A DNA stretch of 12,481 bases from DAOVGZ01 sp964477815 (GTDB taxonomy: Bacteria; Babelota; Babeliae; Babelales; Vermiphilaceae): positions 1-12,481 of the forward strand of contig CAYZEO010000027.1 of NCBI GenBank assembly GCA_964477815.1, in the 5' to 3' direction. Position numbers and translations under genes: made by a program. Numbering within the stretch: the first letter of the stretch is position 1; each line of letters starts with the position of its first letter. Of this stretch, positions 1 through 7,264 are shown one piece after another. The notes beneath the pieces are model-generated. The model worked only from the letters and a program-made list of their open reading frames with translations. It was not told the DNA's origin and searched no databases.

Positions 1-862
1 CACCATTGATCGCTTTTTTTAGTTTTTTGATAATCTCTTGATTTATGTACTTTCCATCCTGATCTCGATATTCCAAAACATTCTGTCCAATCAAGCCTGG
101 CCGATCACCTTGAGCCATAATATTACCATTAAAATCGAGAGCAAAGAGATACAAATCTCCAAAAACAAAACTGCCAAGAGAATAATTGAATCTGCTAAAA
201 GCTTGATCAATAGACCCCTTACGCGCCATAACATCATTGAAATATGCTACAGCACCGTTAACAAGATTAACTACAGCATCTCTTTTTGAATGAGGATAAA
301 AACCGCAACCAATTGCATATCTTTTGCCATCTTTTTCAACAGATTGAATGTATGATAACTTGGTAACATTTTCCCACTGATAAACAATCCAGCCACCACC
401 TTTTTTTGCTTTATCGATAATGGAACGCACAACATAAACACCATAAGAATCTTGATAATCGTACAGGTTTTGCCACAAGAGACGCCTATGAGCCCCTATT
501 GCCAAACAAAAACCATCATAGTCATACACAAAAAGATATAGTTCACCGTCAGAAAATTCATCATCATAAGAAAAGGCACGGAAAGAATCGACTAGTTTGT
601 TTTTTCTTATGTATTCTACCGCCTTATCAACCAAAATTTTTGATTTCTTTTGTCGATCAGAATAAAATGCCTCTTCATCAAAATCAGGAATAACCGTTCC
701 ATGCGAAAAAATCAATGGGGTTGATTTTTTGTCGAGTGAAATTTTTTCCCTTATAACTCCACGGTCAGAAACAACCTCCTTCTTTTTTCTTCTAGCAATC
801 ATCGTAATTGCGGAAAAAAACACTAAAGAACTCAGAACAGTAAAAAATAATCTTTTTTTCAC
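1..862 (-). CDS. Membrane-anchored tandem Cache-domain protein, C-terminus cut by window edge
   Basis: An open frame of 287 codons runs on the minus strand from 862 to the window edge without a stop, so the 3' end is missing. The start is GTG at 862-860: AGGAAAG lies just upstream, an in-frame TAA sits four codons before it, and the next ATG is codon 21, inside the membrane segment. Residues 4-22 form one N-terminal membrane segment or uncleaved signal followed by RRKKK. Two Cache-like units follow. Unit 1 (about 70-190) has LYLFVYDYDG, then QNLYDYQDSYG, then GGGWIVYQW and an IGCGFYP ending. Unit 2 (about 196-287+) repeats the pattern with GDLYLFALDFNG and GQNVLEYRDQDGKY and is cut. Cache domains are extracytoplasmic small-ligand sensors. 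No kinase, HAMP or methyl-accepting domain is visible, but one could lie beyond the edge. It is 35 bp downstream of the Bax-inhibitor-like gene, so probably cotranscribed with it. The Cache call is firm; ligand and output are unknown. Confidence 0.82.
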   Translation of the reverse strand, partial: MKKRLFFTVLSSLVFFSAITMIARRKKKEVVSDRGVIREKISLDKKSTPLIFSHGTVIPDFDEEAFYSDRQKKSKILVDKAVEYIRKNKLVDSFRAFSYDDEFSDGELYLFVYDYDGFCLAIGAHRRLLWQNLYDYQDSYGVYVVRSIIDKAKKGGGWIVYQWENVTKLSYIQSVEKDGKRYAIGCGFYPHSKRDAVVNLVNGAVAYFNDVMARKGSIDQAFSRFNYSLGSFVFGDLYLFALDFNGNIMAQGDRPGLIGQNVLEYRDQDGKYINQEIIKKLKKAING

Positions 863-897
863 AAACTTTCCTTAAAAAGTAGCAAATATAAACCACA

Positions 898-1593
898 TTA
901 CTCCCTGCGATCACCCATAAACCGCAGCATAAACAAAAACAAGTTGATAAAATCTAAGTACAGTGTCAGCGCCCCTAAAATTGCAACTTTACCTCTTGTC
1001 TGATTGTCTGCAACCAAACGAGACGCAATCTGTTTTATTTTTTGTGTATCATAGGCTGTCAACAACGTAAAAATGATAACGCCTATACCAGAAAGAATAT
1101 AATCAAATGTCGAGTTACGTAAAAATAGATTAACCAGCATACCTATAATAAGACCGAATAATCCCATAATCGCAAAACTGCCAACAGAGGTCAGATCTGT
1201 TTTTGTGAAATATCCATACAAAGCTGTCGCCAAAAACATTCCCGCTGTCACTATAAACGTGGCGTAAATCGAGGACTTTGTGTACACAAAAAAAATGGAG
1301 GCCATTGTTAAACCAAGAGAAGCCGCATAAAGAATAAACGTCGCAATAGCAACAGGAAGCGACATCCTCATGACATAAAAGGCCAACACAATCACAAGTG
1401 CAAACTGCAAGATAACAAGTCCTGCCATTGCCCATGGATGAGCGGTAAGATATTTAAAAAAGGCTTGCGTTCTGAAAGTATAGTAAGCAACGCCCGCAGT
1501 AACAGCCAAAGCAAATGACATCCAGCCGTATACTTTATACATAAAGCTAGAAGCCATGCCCTCTTCAGGGTAGGGGTATTCGGGATATTGCAT
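898..1593 (-). CDS. Bax inhibitor-1/YccA family seven-helix membrane protein
   Basis: This 231-residue integral membrane protein has about seven hydrophobic helices and the C-terminal signatures of the Bax inhibitor-1 (UPF0005) family: LLTAYDTQKIKQ (178-188) and LTLYLDFINLFLFMLRFMG (209-227). The two acidic residues D182 and D214 match the conserved di-aspartate pair that in the Bacillus homologue YetJ forms the pH-sensitive calcium-leak gate. The N-terminus (MQYPEYPYPEEG) is short, polar and Tyr/Pro-rich before the first helix, as is common in bacterial members. The ATG at 1593 is preceded by AAAGGAG at good spacing. Length is normal for the family and it ends in TAA. Bacterial members (YccA, YetJ) sit in the inner membrane and are linked to FtsH inhibition or calcium flux; which role applies here cannot be read from the sequence. 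It is the first gene of a likely two-gene minus-strand unit with the Cache protein. Confidence 0.93.
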   Translation of the reverse strand: MQYPEYPYPEEGMASSFMYKVYGWMSFALAVTAGVAYYTFRTQAFFKYLTAHPWAMAGLVILQFALVIVLAFYVMRMSLPVAIATFILYAASLGLTMASIFFVYTKSSIYATFIVTAGMFLATALYGYFTKTDLTSVGSFAIMGLFGLIIGMLVNLFLRNSTFDYILSGIGVIIFTLLTAYDTQKIKQIASRLVADNQTRGKVAILGALTLYLDFINLFLFMLRFMGDRRE

Positions 1594-1768
1594 TCGAAAC
1601 TCCTTTGTAAATAAATTTTATAAACACTTCATTCTTATCACTCGGCTCGCTTGTACGCAAGAGTTCGGCCCTTTAACAATTGTTAGCTAGCTCTTGCACG
1701 CACTTGCTCTGTTGTGATAGTTCTATAACCAATGTTGAACGGTAAGTTTAAAAAAAAGGAAAAGGGTT
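1594..1768. promoter_or_regulatory. Divergent intergenic region with repeats and weak promoter elements
   Basis: This gap separates the minus-strand Bax-inhibitor gene from the plus-strand Ala/Lys-rich gene, so promoters for both should lie here. On the plus strand TATAAC (1724-1729) is a possible -10 without a good -35. On the minus strand the complement of TTTATA (1617-1622) reads TATAAA, about 25 bases before the start codon, also without a clear -35. Between them is a GC-richer patch with an inverted repeat GCAAGAG (1657-1663) / CTCTTGC (1691-1697), an internal palindrome AACAATTGTT (1675-1684), and a direct repeat CTTGTACGCA (1650-1659) / CTTGCACGCA (1693-1702). These could be operator sites or a leader structure. 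No tRNA or small ORF was found. Confidence 0.4.
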
Positions 1769-2611
1769 ATGAGAAAAACATTCGTTAGTCTCTTTGGCAT
1801 TGTTGCAATATTTATACTTTCTGGATGGGGAGCCCAAAATTCCAATGTTTCCGGAGACAAAAAACATGCCATTAATTTTTATGGAACTCTAGAGACATGG
1901 TCAAGTCCGGACACCATCATAAATATAGAAAATATTTCGATTGATAATCTGTATAAACAGATCCCAATGCTTCTCAAACCAACACTAAAACCTGCAGCAA
2001 AGGGGAAAAAATCTTTTGCCGATGCTGCCCAAAAAGCTGCTAAAGCTGCAAAAAAGGCAGCCAAGGCTGCACAGAAAGCTGCCAAAACCGCAAAAAAAGA
2101 TGGAGAATCCGCAGCCCAAGATGCTGCTCTAGCAGCTAAGGCCGCTGCAGATGCAGCTCAGGCCGCTGTCCAAGCATTATCAACAACAAAACAGGCTGAA
2201 AAGACAGCGGATCCCAAAAAACATATATTGACAAGTGATCCCAAAACAAATCTTATTGAAACAAAAATAGATCTTGTCGAAGTACACGAAATTACAGTGC
2301 CCCATCCAGATGAACTGTGGATCTATCAAAAAGAAAAAGGATACCGAAAAGTTGAATACATAGAGATTGAAATTGTTTCAAAAGGAACAAAAAAAACAAG
2401 CATGAGTTATCTTATTGAAAAACGAAAAAAAATATATTGCGACCGTGTAACCGCATCCGGACCAGAAGAACAGGAAGTACCACTCAAGGCAATCAAAAGT
2501 CTCAAAATAATGGGATTTAACGATCGTGATGTAGAAAAAAGTAAAAACAAACAAGAAATAGAAAAATGTAGAATGCGAATCCTTAAAGAAAAATTAAAGA
2601 AAAATTGTTAG
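1769..2611 (+). CDS. Exported Ala/Lys-rich helical protein, unknown function
   Basis: The 280-residue product is not from a family I recognise. Residues 1-22 form a signal peptide or anchor (MRKTFVSLFGIVAIFILSGW); where a lipobox LSGC would be expected it reads LSGW, with W20 encoded by TGG at 1826-1828. Residues 36-70 form a small segment containing WSSPDTIINIENISIDN. Residues 76-137 are Ala/Lys-rich, at first basic (KAAKAAKKAAKAAQKAAK), then more neutral and Gln/Asp-bearing, and should be one long helix like those of TolA, LEA or H1-like proteins. Residues 165-250 alternate in a beta-like manner (VEYIEIEIVSKG, then SYLIEKRKKIYCD, then LKAIKSLKIMGF) and probably fold as a compact domain, followed by a charged tail ending in Cys. 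AAGGAAAAGGG precedes the ATG. Thioredoxin follows after 49 bp with no terminator between, so cotranscription is possible. The layout recalls TolA, but the C-terminal domain shows no TolA signature. Confidence 0.8.
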   Translation: MRKTFVSLFGIVAIFILSGWGAQNSNVSGDKKHAINFYGTLETWSSPDTIINIENISIDNLYKQIPMLLKPTLKPAAKGKKSFADAAQKAAKAAKKAAKAAQKAAKTAKKDGESAAQDAALAAKAAADAAQAAVQALSTTKQAEKTADPKKHILTSDPKTNLIETKIDLVEVHEITVPHPDELWIYQKEKGYRKVEYIEIEIVSKGTKKTSMSYLIEKRKKIYCDRVTASGPEEQEVPLKAIKSLKIMGFNDRDVEKSKNKQEIEKCRMRILKEKLKKNC

Positions 2612-2660
2612 CATGTAGAAGATAAAATTTATTTATACACACTCAAGAAGGATAATTTTC

Positions 2661-2984
2661 ATGGCTGTTATAACAATCAACGAAGCAAATTATAAAAAAG
2701 AAATTGAAGAATCAACAATGCCGATTATCATCGACATTTACGCATCCTGGTGTCCACCATGTCAAAATATGGCTCCCGTTTTTGATGAACTAGAAAAAGA
2801 GATGGGCAGCTCTTACAAATTTGCGAAAATCAACGTAGACGAAGCTCGTGAACTTTCAGTAAAACTCGGCGCAACTTCTATCCCAACATTTGTTTTTATT
2901 AAGGGTGGTGAAGTTAAGGGACGAGAAGTTGGTCAGGTTGATAAAGAAGAGTTGCGGGGTAAAATCAAAGAATTCTTGGGTTAA
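2661..2984 (+). CDS. trxA: Thioredoxin with CPPC active site
   Basis: This single-domain thioredoxin of 107 residues is the usual length of cytoplasmic Trx (about 105-110). Visible hallmarks are the buried acid D25, the active site W30-C31-P32-P33-C34, the strand KINVDE (56-61), and the cis-proline loop TSIPTFVFIKGG with P75. There is no signal peptide, so it should be cytoplasmic and act as a general protein disulfide reductase fed by thioredoxin reductase, which is not in this window. The active site is CPPC instead of the canonical CGPC; the residue between the cysteines and the conserved proline tunes redox potential, so its properties may differ from E. coli Trx. AGAAGGA precedes the ATG. 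The gene converges on cysS with only 19 bp between stop codons and no obvious terminator hairpin. The family call is certain; trxA is the best symbol but the specific paralogue is unproven. Confidence 0.95.
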   Translation: MAVITINEANYKKEIEESTMPIIIDIYASWCPPCQNMAPVFDELEKEMGSSYKFAKINVDEARELSVKLGATSIPTFVFIKGGEVKGREVGQVDKEELRGKIKEFLG

Positions 2985-3003
2985 TAATTACCTCTTTACA
3001 TCT

Positions 3004-4338
3004 TTACATCTTTTTGTCTTGAACCTCAATCCCAAGCTCTTGCAATTTTTCACGCAAGGAGTCAGCTTTTGTCCAATTTTTTTCACGACGAGCCTGTGCA
3101 CGCTCGTCGATTATTTTTTGTATTTCTGGTGTAATTTCAGCCTGTTTTTTAGCAAGTGGCTCAAGCGTAAGACCTAGAACTTCCTGTACAAAAATCTTTA
3201 CAGCACAACGTTCAAGATCATTTTCTTTTAACTTATTCGCATTCTCAAAAATAACACCCAGCATCCCAGGAGTATTTAAATCATCGGACAAAAATTTAAG
3301 CATCTTGCGGATAATTGGAAAATCCATCATCTGCAAACGATCACCATTTTGTCGACAATCACCTTTGAGCAATTTACATAATCTGCGATACGTTTTCTCG
3401 ATAGCATTCATATCTTCAAAAGAAAAATCTAAAGGCGCTCGATACTGGTGATTAAGATAGTAAAAACGAACAACCATAGGATCAAATTTTTCAAACACCT
3501 GACGCAATGTGAAAAAGTTTCCCAAAGATTTAGACATCTTTTCTTTGTCTATTCTGACAAATGCGTTATGCATCCAATAGTTTGCAAATATTTTTTTATT
3601 TAATGCTTCCGATTGTGCTATCTCATTTTCATGATGCGGAAAAATCAGATCCATACCTCCACCGTGAATATCAATCTGCTTTCCAAGATATTTAGAAGCC
3701 ATAACAGAACACTCAATATGCCACCCGGGCCTTCCATAACCCCAGGGACTCTTCCAAAAAGTCCCCTCTGGAGTTCCCTTCCATAAAACAAAATCGAGAG
3801 GATCTTTTTTCTTTTCACTTACTCTAACACGTGCACCTGCACGAAGATCATCAAGTTTATGTTTTGATAAACGACCATAACTAGGAAATGTCTGAATACC
3901 AAAATAAACATCTCCATTGGAAACATAAGCGTGTCCAGAGTCGATCAAACCAGAAACAAAATCTATAATCTCTTGAATATTCTGGGTAACACGAGGCTCA
4001 AAATCTGGATCCAAGCAGTTGAGATCCCTGACATCCTGCTGATAGGCTGTTATATATTTTTGCGCAATTTCTTTGTATTTGAGTTGATCACCTAACTCTT
4101 TTTGTGCTCTTTTTAACAACTTGTCGTCAATATCGGTATAGTTTCTGCAGTATGTTGCATCAAAATCCAAAAACCGAAATAGCCTGTACAATAAGTCAAA
4201 AACAACGGCAACTCGACCGTGTCCAACGTGGGCATAGTCATAGGGTGTGATTCCACAGACATACATTTTTACCACATGAGGCGTAATAGGCTTGAAAACT
4301 TCTCTTTTCCCGCTGAGGGTATTTGTGATTTTTATCAC
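3004..4338 (-). CDS. cysS: Cysteinyl-tRNA synthetase
   Basis: CysRS is a class I aminoacyl-tRNA synthetase that activates cysteine with ATP and charges tRNA-Cys in the cytoplasm. The 444-residue protein is complete and slightly shorter than E. coli CysS (461). Visible signatures are CGITPYDYAHVGHGR, the HIGH-type motif written HVGH (37-40); YTDIDDK (67-73); GWHIECSVM (205-213); GGGMDLIFPHHENEIAQSEA (226-245); and KMSKS (267-271) for ATP binding. The zinc-site ligands known from E. coli are all present as C28, C210, H235 and E239. The C-terminal part (about 405-440) carries the basic ARREKNWTKADSLREKLQ segment typical of the tail of the family. The start codon is GTG at 4338-4336, preceded by AAGGA at six bases; no closer ATG fits. 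It is convergent with the thioredoxin gene and divergent from bamA. Confidence 0.97.
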   Translation of the reverse strand: MIKITNTLSGKREVFKPITPHVVKMYVCGITPYDYAHVGHGRVAVVFDLLYRLFRFLDFDATYCRNYTDIDDKLLKRAQKELGDQLKYKEIAQKYITAYQQDVRDLNCLDPDFEPRVTQNIQEIIDFVSGLIDSGHAYVSNGDVYFGIQTFPSYGRLSKHKLDDLRAGARVRVSEKKKDPLDFVLWKGTPEGTFWKSPWGYGRPGWHIECSVMASKYLGKQIDIHGGGMDLIFPHHENEIAQSEALNKKIFANYWMHNAFVRIDKEKMSKSLGNFFTLRQVFEKFDPMVVRFYYLNHQYRAPLDFSFEDMNAIEKTYRRLCKLLKGDCRQNGDRLQMMDFPIIRKMLKFLSDDLNTPGMLGVIFENANKLKENDLERCAVKIFVQEVLGLTLEPLAKKQAEITPEIQKIIDERAQARREKNWTKADSLREKLQELGIEVQDKKM

Positions 4339-4463
4339 TATGATTCCTTCGGCGATTTACCATATCTCTATTAAAATTATTCTATTTATTTTAGCACAGA
4401 TCAAATCGATGAGTTAGCTCGATTGGGCAACTTTAAAAAAAAATAGTACACTTTACCTCTGTT

Positions 4464-4521
4464 AAAATAAAAAATTGGATGAAGTATATAATCCTTCACG
4501 TAGGAGACCAGGAGCCAACAG
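4464..4521 (+). promoter_or_regulatory. Probable bamA promoter and ribosome binding site
   Basis: A perfect -10 hexamer TATAAT lies at 4487-4492, with an A-rich but non-consensus -35 region near 4464-4469. Transcription from it would start near 4499 and give a short leader containing the Shine-Dalgarno CAGGAG, seven bases before the ATG at 4522. The rest of the cysS-bamA gap (4339-4463) holds no gene and should also carry the cysS promoter, for which I see no clear match. Confidence 0.45.
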
Positions 4522-7074
4522 ATGATATCACCATTTAGTATTAAGCGTACCGTTATAACACTAATAACATTAACCTGCATTGCTTTTTTTCAAAACGCCC
4601 AAGCAAGCATTGCAAAAAACAATAAAAACCATCAGGAAAAAATTAGTTCACAAGAATTAATAGATGAACAAACTCTTGCCCTTGTCAGCGAAGAAGAAAA
4701 AGACCAAGAACCAAAAACGAATAATTCAACTCCACAGGGAGCACCACGAAAAATCAGAAAAATCATTGTCTCTGGAAATACTATGGTTCCAGACTCCGTT
4801 ATTTTAAGTCGTGTTCCTTACAAAGTAGGAGAAGTATTTAATCCAAGTAAAACAAAACAACTTATACACAACCTTTACTACGACTTGAAGAGATTTCGAA
4901 CTATTACCATCTTGGGAGAGAATGTCCCTACTGCACAAATCGACCTTTACATTCAGGTTGAAGAAAAAACACCGTTGAAGGAGATTGAATTTAAAGGAAA
5001 TAGCACACTCAGCAAAAAAGAAATCGAAAAGAAAATAGATTTTTCCAATCTACCAGCAATTGATGCAGAAGAATTGACTTTATTTGCTCAAAAAATAAAA
5101 AAGCTGTACCTAGAAAAAAACTTTCATAATGCACAGATCACGTCACAGCTTTCTATAGACGAAAAAGATGGCAAGGGAAAAGCAATCTTTAGCGTCAAGG
5201 AAGGCAAAAAGTCTATGGTCAAAAGAGTCCGCTTTAAAGGAAACAACAACATCAGCGGCAAAGAATTGAGAAGCAAGATATTTACACGTGAAGACTGGCC
5301 GCTCAGCTTTCTTGATAATTCTGGAAGTTATCAGCCTGACAGAATCGAAGCAGACAAACACATCATAGAGCAGTTCTACCAAAGCCGGGGATATATGACG
5401 GCAAAAGTGGCAAACGTCGATGTTAAAATGAACGAAAAGAGCAAACACTTTGACATTACATTTGAAATACAAGAGGGAGACCTGTACACCGTCAATAAAG
5501 TTACAGCGTCAGGAAATGAAATCTTAAAAGACGAATATATTGTTTCAAGACTACCTGTTCAGAGCGGCGATCTATATTCTCGAGAAAAAATTGTCGACTC
5601 GATCAAGGCGCTTGAAGGACTCTGGGGAGAACTTGGCTACATTTATGCACACGTTGATCCATCAATTCAACCGAATGAAGAAGAAAAAACAGTTAACATT
5701 GCTTTCCATACAGAACTCGGCAATAAGGTTTTTTTAAATAGAATAAACATCATCGGAAATAGAAAAACTCGAGACAAAGTCATTCGCAGAAAATTAGCAC
5801 TCTCTGAAGGACAACTACTGACAAACAGTAGAATGGAAATGTCAAAAGACAGAATTGAATCTTTGGGCTATTTTGATCAAAAAGATGGTGTTAATTGGAG
5901 AAAAACGCGAGTTGACGACGAACATGCCGATCTTGATCTTCTTTTAAAAGAAATAAAAACAGGGCGAGCACACCTCAAAATAGGTTTTGGTGGAGCTGGA
6001 ACAACCCTTTCATCACCTCTCTCTGGACTTTCCGTTGGAGCTGAAGTTGCTGATACCAATCTATTTGGAACAGGCATACAATTAACTCTCAATGCTTCAT
6101 GGGCAAAAGAGGAGCAGAGCATCCTGTTCAATATCACAGACCCATGGTTGTTTGATCAGCCGATTTTAGGATCTCTTGACGTTTATCACAAAAGACCAAG
6201 CTACGATGACTTTAAACATACAAGGGCAGTCAATGAACGTCTGACCGGCGCAGGCGCAACTCTTGGCTTTATAACACCATACTTGTGGGAAACACAGGTT
6301 ATGTGCCGATTCGGAATAGATAGAGTCGCTTACGAAAAAAAACCGGAAGCTCGAGTGTACGACACCAAAGATAAAAAAGATAGAGTGCTGGCGACAACAG
6401 AATATCAAGGAGTTCTGGATAAATTGTTCCAATCAGGAAAATATTTTTGGATCGCAGCTCACCTAGGAATGGACCGCAAAAACCACCCTATTCATCCAAG
6501 TCGCGGCTATAAATGGCTAGCAATTGGACAATTTGGCGTGCCAAGTTTTGGTTGCAATATTGGATTTTGTAAATTTGACTGCGACCTTAACTGGTACACA
6601 CCCCTGATAGGTGAACGAGATCTTGTTTTACGCCTCCATGCTTATTTTGGATTTTTGACAAGATTTAAAGGCAGAACAATTCCGTATCGAGAACTTTTCC
6701 ACATCGGCGGACCCGCAAGTGTACGTGGATTCCTATTTGGTCAAGTTGGCCCACAATTCTTGGGTGATTCTATCGGCGGTCAAAAGGGATTTTTTGTTAG
6801 CGCGGAGCTTTCTTTTCCTATCACTCCGGATTTTAACATGAAAGGTGTTGTATTTTACGACGGTGGCTCAGGGTGGGATAACCCATATGCCTGCGGCATT
6901 TCAAAAAAATTCTTGGAGCACAACACATTCCAATTTAGACACTCTGTTGGCGTTGGACTCAGAATACTCCGACCTATGCCAGTCCGAATAGACTGGGGCT
7001 TCAAGCTCGACAGAAACAAAAAATTAAACGAGACGGCTAGCGAAGTTCATTTTGGTATGACGTACGACTTTTAA
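4522..7074 (+). CDS. bamA: Outer-membrane protein assembly factor BamA
   Basis: BamA is the Omp85-family core of the machine that inserts beta-barrel proteins into the outer membrane. The 850-residue protein has a signal peptide with predicted cleavage at AQA|S (28/29), then a polar, partly acidic linker (29-76). Five POTRA domains follow, each marked by a strand ending in GN or SGN: about 78-150, 151-231, 232-322, 323-402 and 403-482. The C-terminal barrel (about 483-850) contains the loop-6 motif VRGF (734-737, in GGPASVRGF), the FYDGGSGW element (778-785), a PMPVRIDWG strand and a terminal Phe (TYDF) as in outer-membrane beta-signals. Length is close to E. coli BamA (810). Five cysteines lie in the barrel, three of them within ten residues (C678, C683, C687). 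The gene stands alone between a -10-like element and an intrinsic terminator; skp and lpxD, its usual companions in proteobacteria, do not follow. Confidence 0.97.
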   Translation: MISPFSIKRTVITLITLTCIAFFQNAQASIAKNNKNHQEKISSQELIDEQTLALVSEEEKDQEPKTNNSTPQGAPRKIRKIIVSGNTMVPDSVILSRVPYKVGEVFNPSKTKQLIHNLYYDLKRFRTITILGENVPTAQIDLYIQVEEKTPLKEIEFKGNSTLSKKEIEKKIDFSNLPAIDAEELTLFAQKIKKLYLEKNFHNAQITSQLSIDEKDGKGKAIFSVKEGKKSMVKRVRFKGNNNISGKELRSKIFTREDWPLSFLDNSGSYQPDRIEADKHIIEQFYQSRGYMTAKVANVDVKMNEKSKHFDITFEIQEGDLYTVNKVTASGNEILKDEYIVSRLPVQSGDLYSREKIVDSIKALEGLWGELGYIYAHVDPSIQPNEEEKTVNIAFHTELGNKVFLNRINIIGNRKTRDKVIRRKLALSEGQLLTNSRMEMSKDRIESLGYFDQKDGVNWRKTRVDDEHADLDLLLKEIKTGRAHLKIGFGGAGTTLSSPLSGLSVGAEVADTNLFGTGIQLTLNASWAKEEQSILFNITDPWLFDQPILGSLDVYHKRPSYDDFKHTRAVNERLTGAGATLGFITPYLWETQVMCRFGIDRVAYEKKPEARVYDTKDKKDRVLATTEYQGVLDKLFQSGKYFWIAAHLGMDRKNHPIHPSRGYKWLAIGQFGVPSFGCNIGFCKFDCDLNWYTPLIGERDLVLRLHAYFGFLTRFKGRTIPYRELFHIGGPASVRGFLFGQVGPQFLGDSIGGQKGFFVSAELSFPITPDFNMKGVVFYDGGSGWDNPYACGISKKFLEHNTFQFRHSVGVGLRILRPMPVRIDWGFKLDRNKKLNETASEVHFGMTYDF

Positions 7075-7102
7075 CAAACAGAATCAACCAGATTTTCAGT
7101 TC

Positions 7103-7138
7103 ACAGCGGCGGAATTTTATTTCCACCGCTGTTTTTTT
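7103..7138 (+). terminator. Intrinsic terminator after bamA
   Basis: A hairpin with 12-base arms (7103-7114 and 7121-7132, one C/A mismatch) and a TTTTAT loop is followed by a run of seven T (7132-7138). It starts 28 bases after the bamA stop and separates bamA from the downstream paralogue array. Confidence 0.9.
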
Positions 7139-7264
7139 GCAAGTTACCACACAATCGATTTATCCATGCAATACATAACCCTCATACAAATTTAATTAAT
7201 CCATAGATTTTTAACTCTCACAAAGGTTATTTTAGAAAAAGCTAAAAACAAAAAAAGGGAGAAA
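7139..7264 (+). promoter_or_regulatory. Leader and presumed promoter region of the paralogue array
   Basis: Because a terminator closes bamA just upstream, the promoter of the three-gene array should lie here. The region is very AT-rich and I see no convincing -35/-10 pair. AGGGAG lies three bases before the ATG at 7265. The element TAGAAAAAGC (7233-7242) recurs ahead of the second paralogue at 8903-8912, where its TAG is the stop codon of the first paralogue, so part of the leader appears to belong to the duplicated unit. Confidence 0.4.

Noticed and set aside
38..693. Short plus-strand frames at 38-289 and 499-693
   Set aside because: They run antisense to the partial Cache gene, have no recognisable features, and the minus-strand frame is continuous with domain motifs.
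1130..1435. Cysteine-rich frame inside the Bax-inhibitor gene
   Set aside because: It is a shifted frame on the same strand, fully inside a clear family member, with no ribosome site of its own that I can see.
2995..3010. Tandem 8-base repeat TTTACATC at the thioredoxin-cysS junction
   Set aside because: It duplicates only the end of cysS and supplies a second stop triplet; too short to suggest an attachment site or mobile element.
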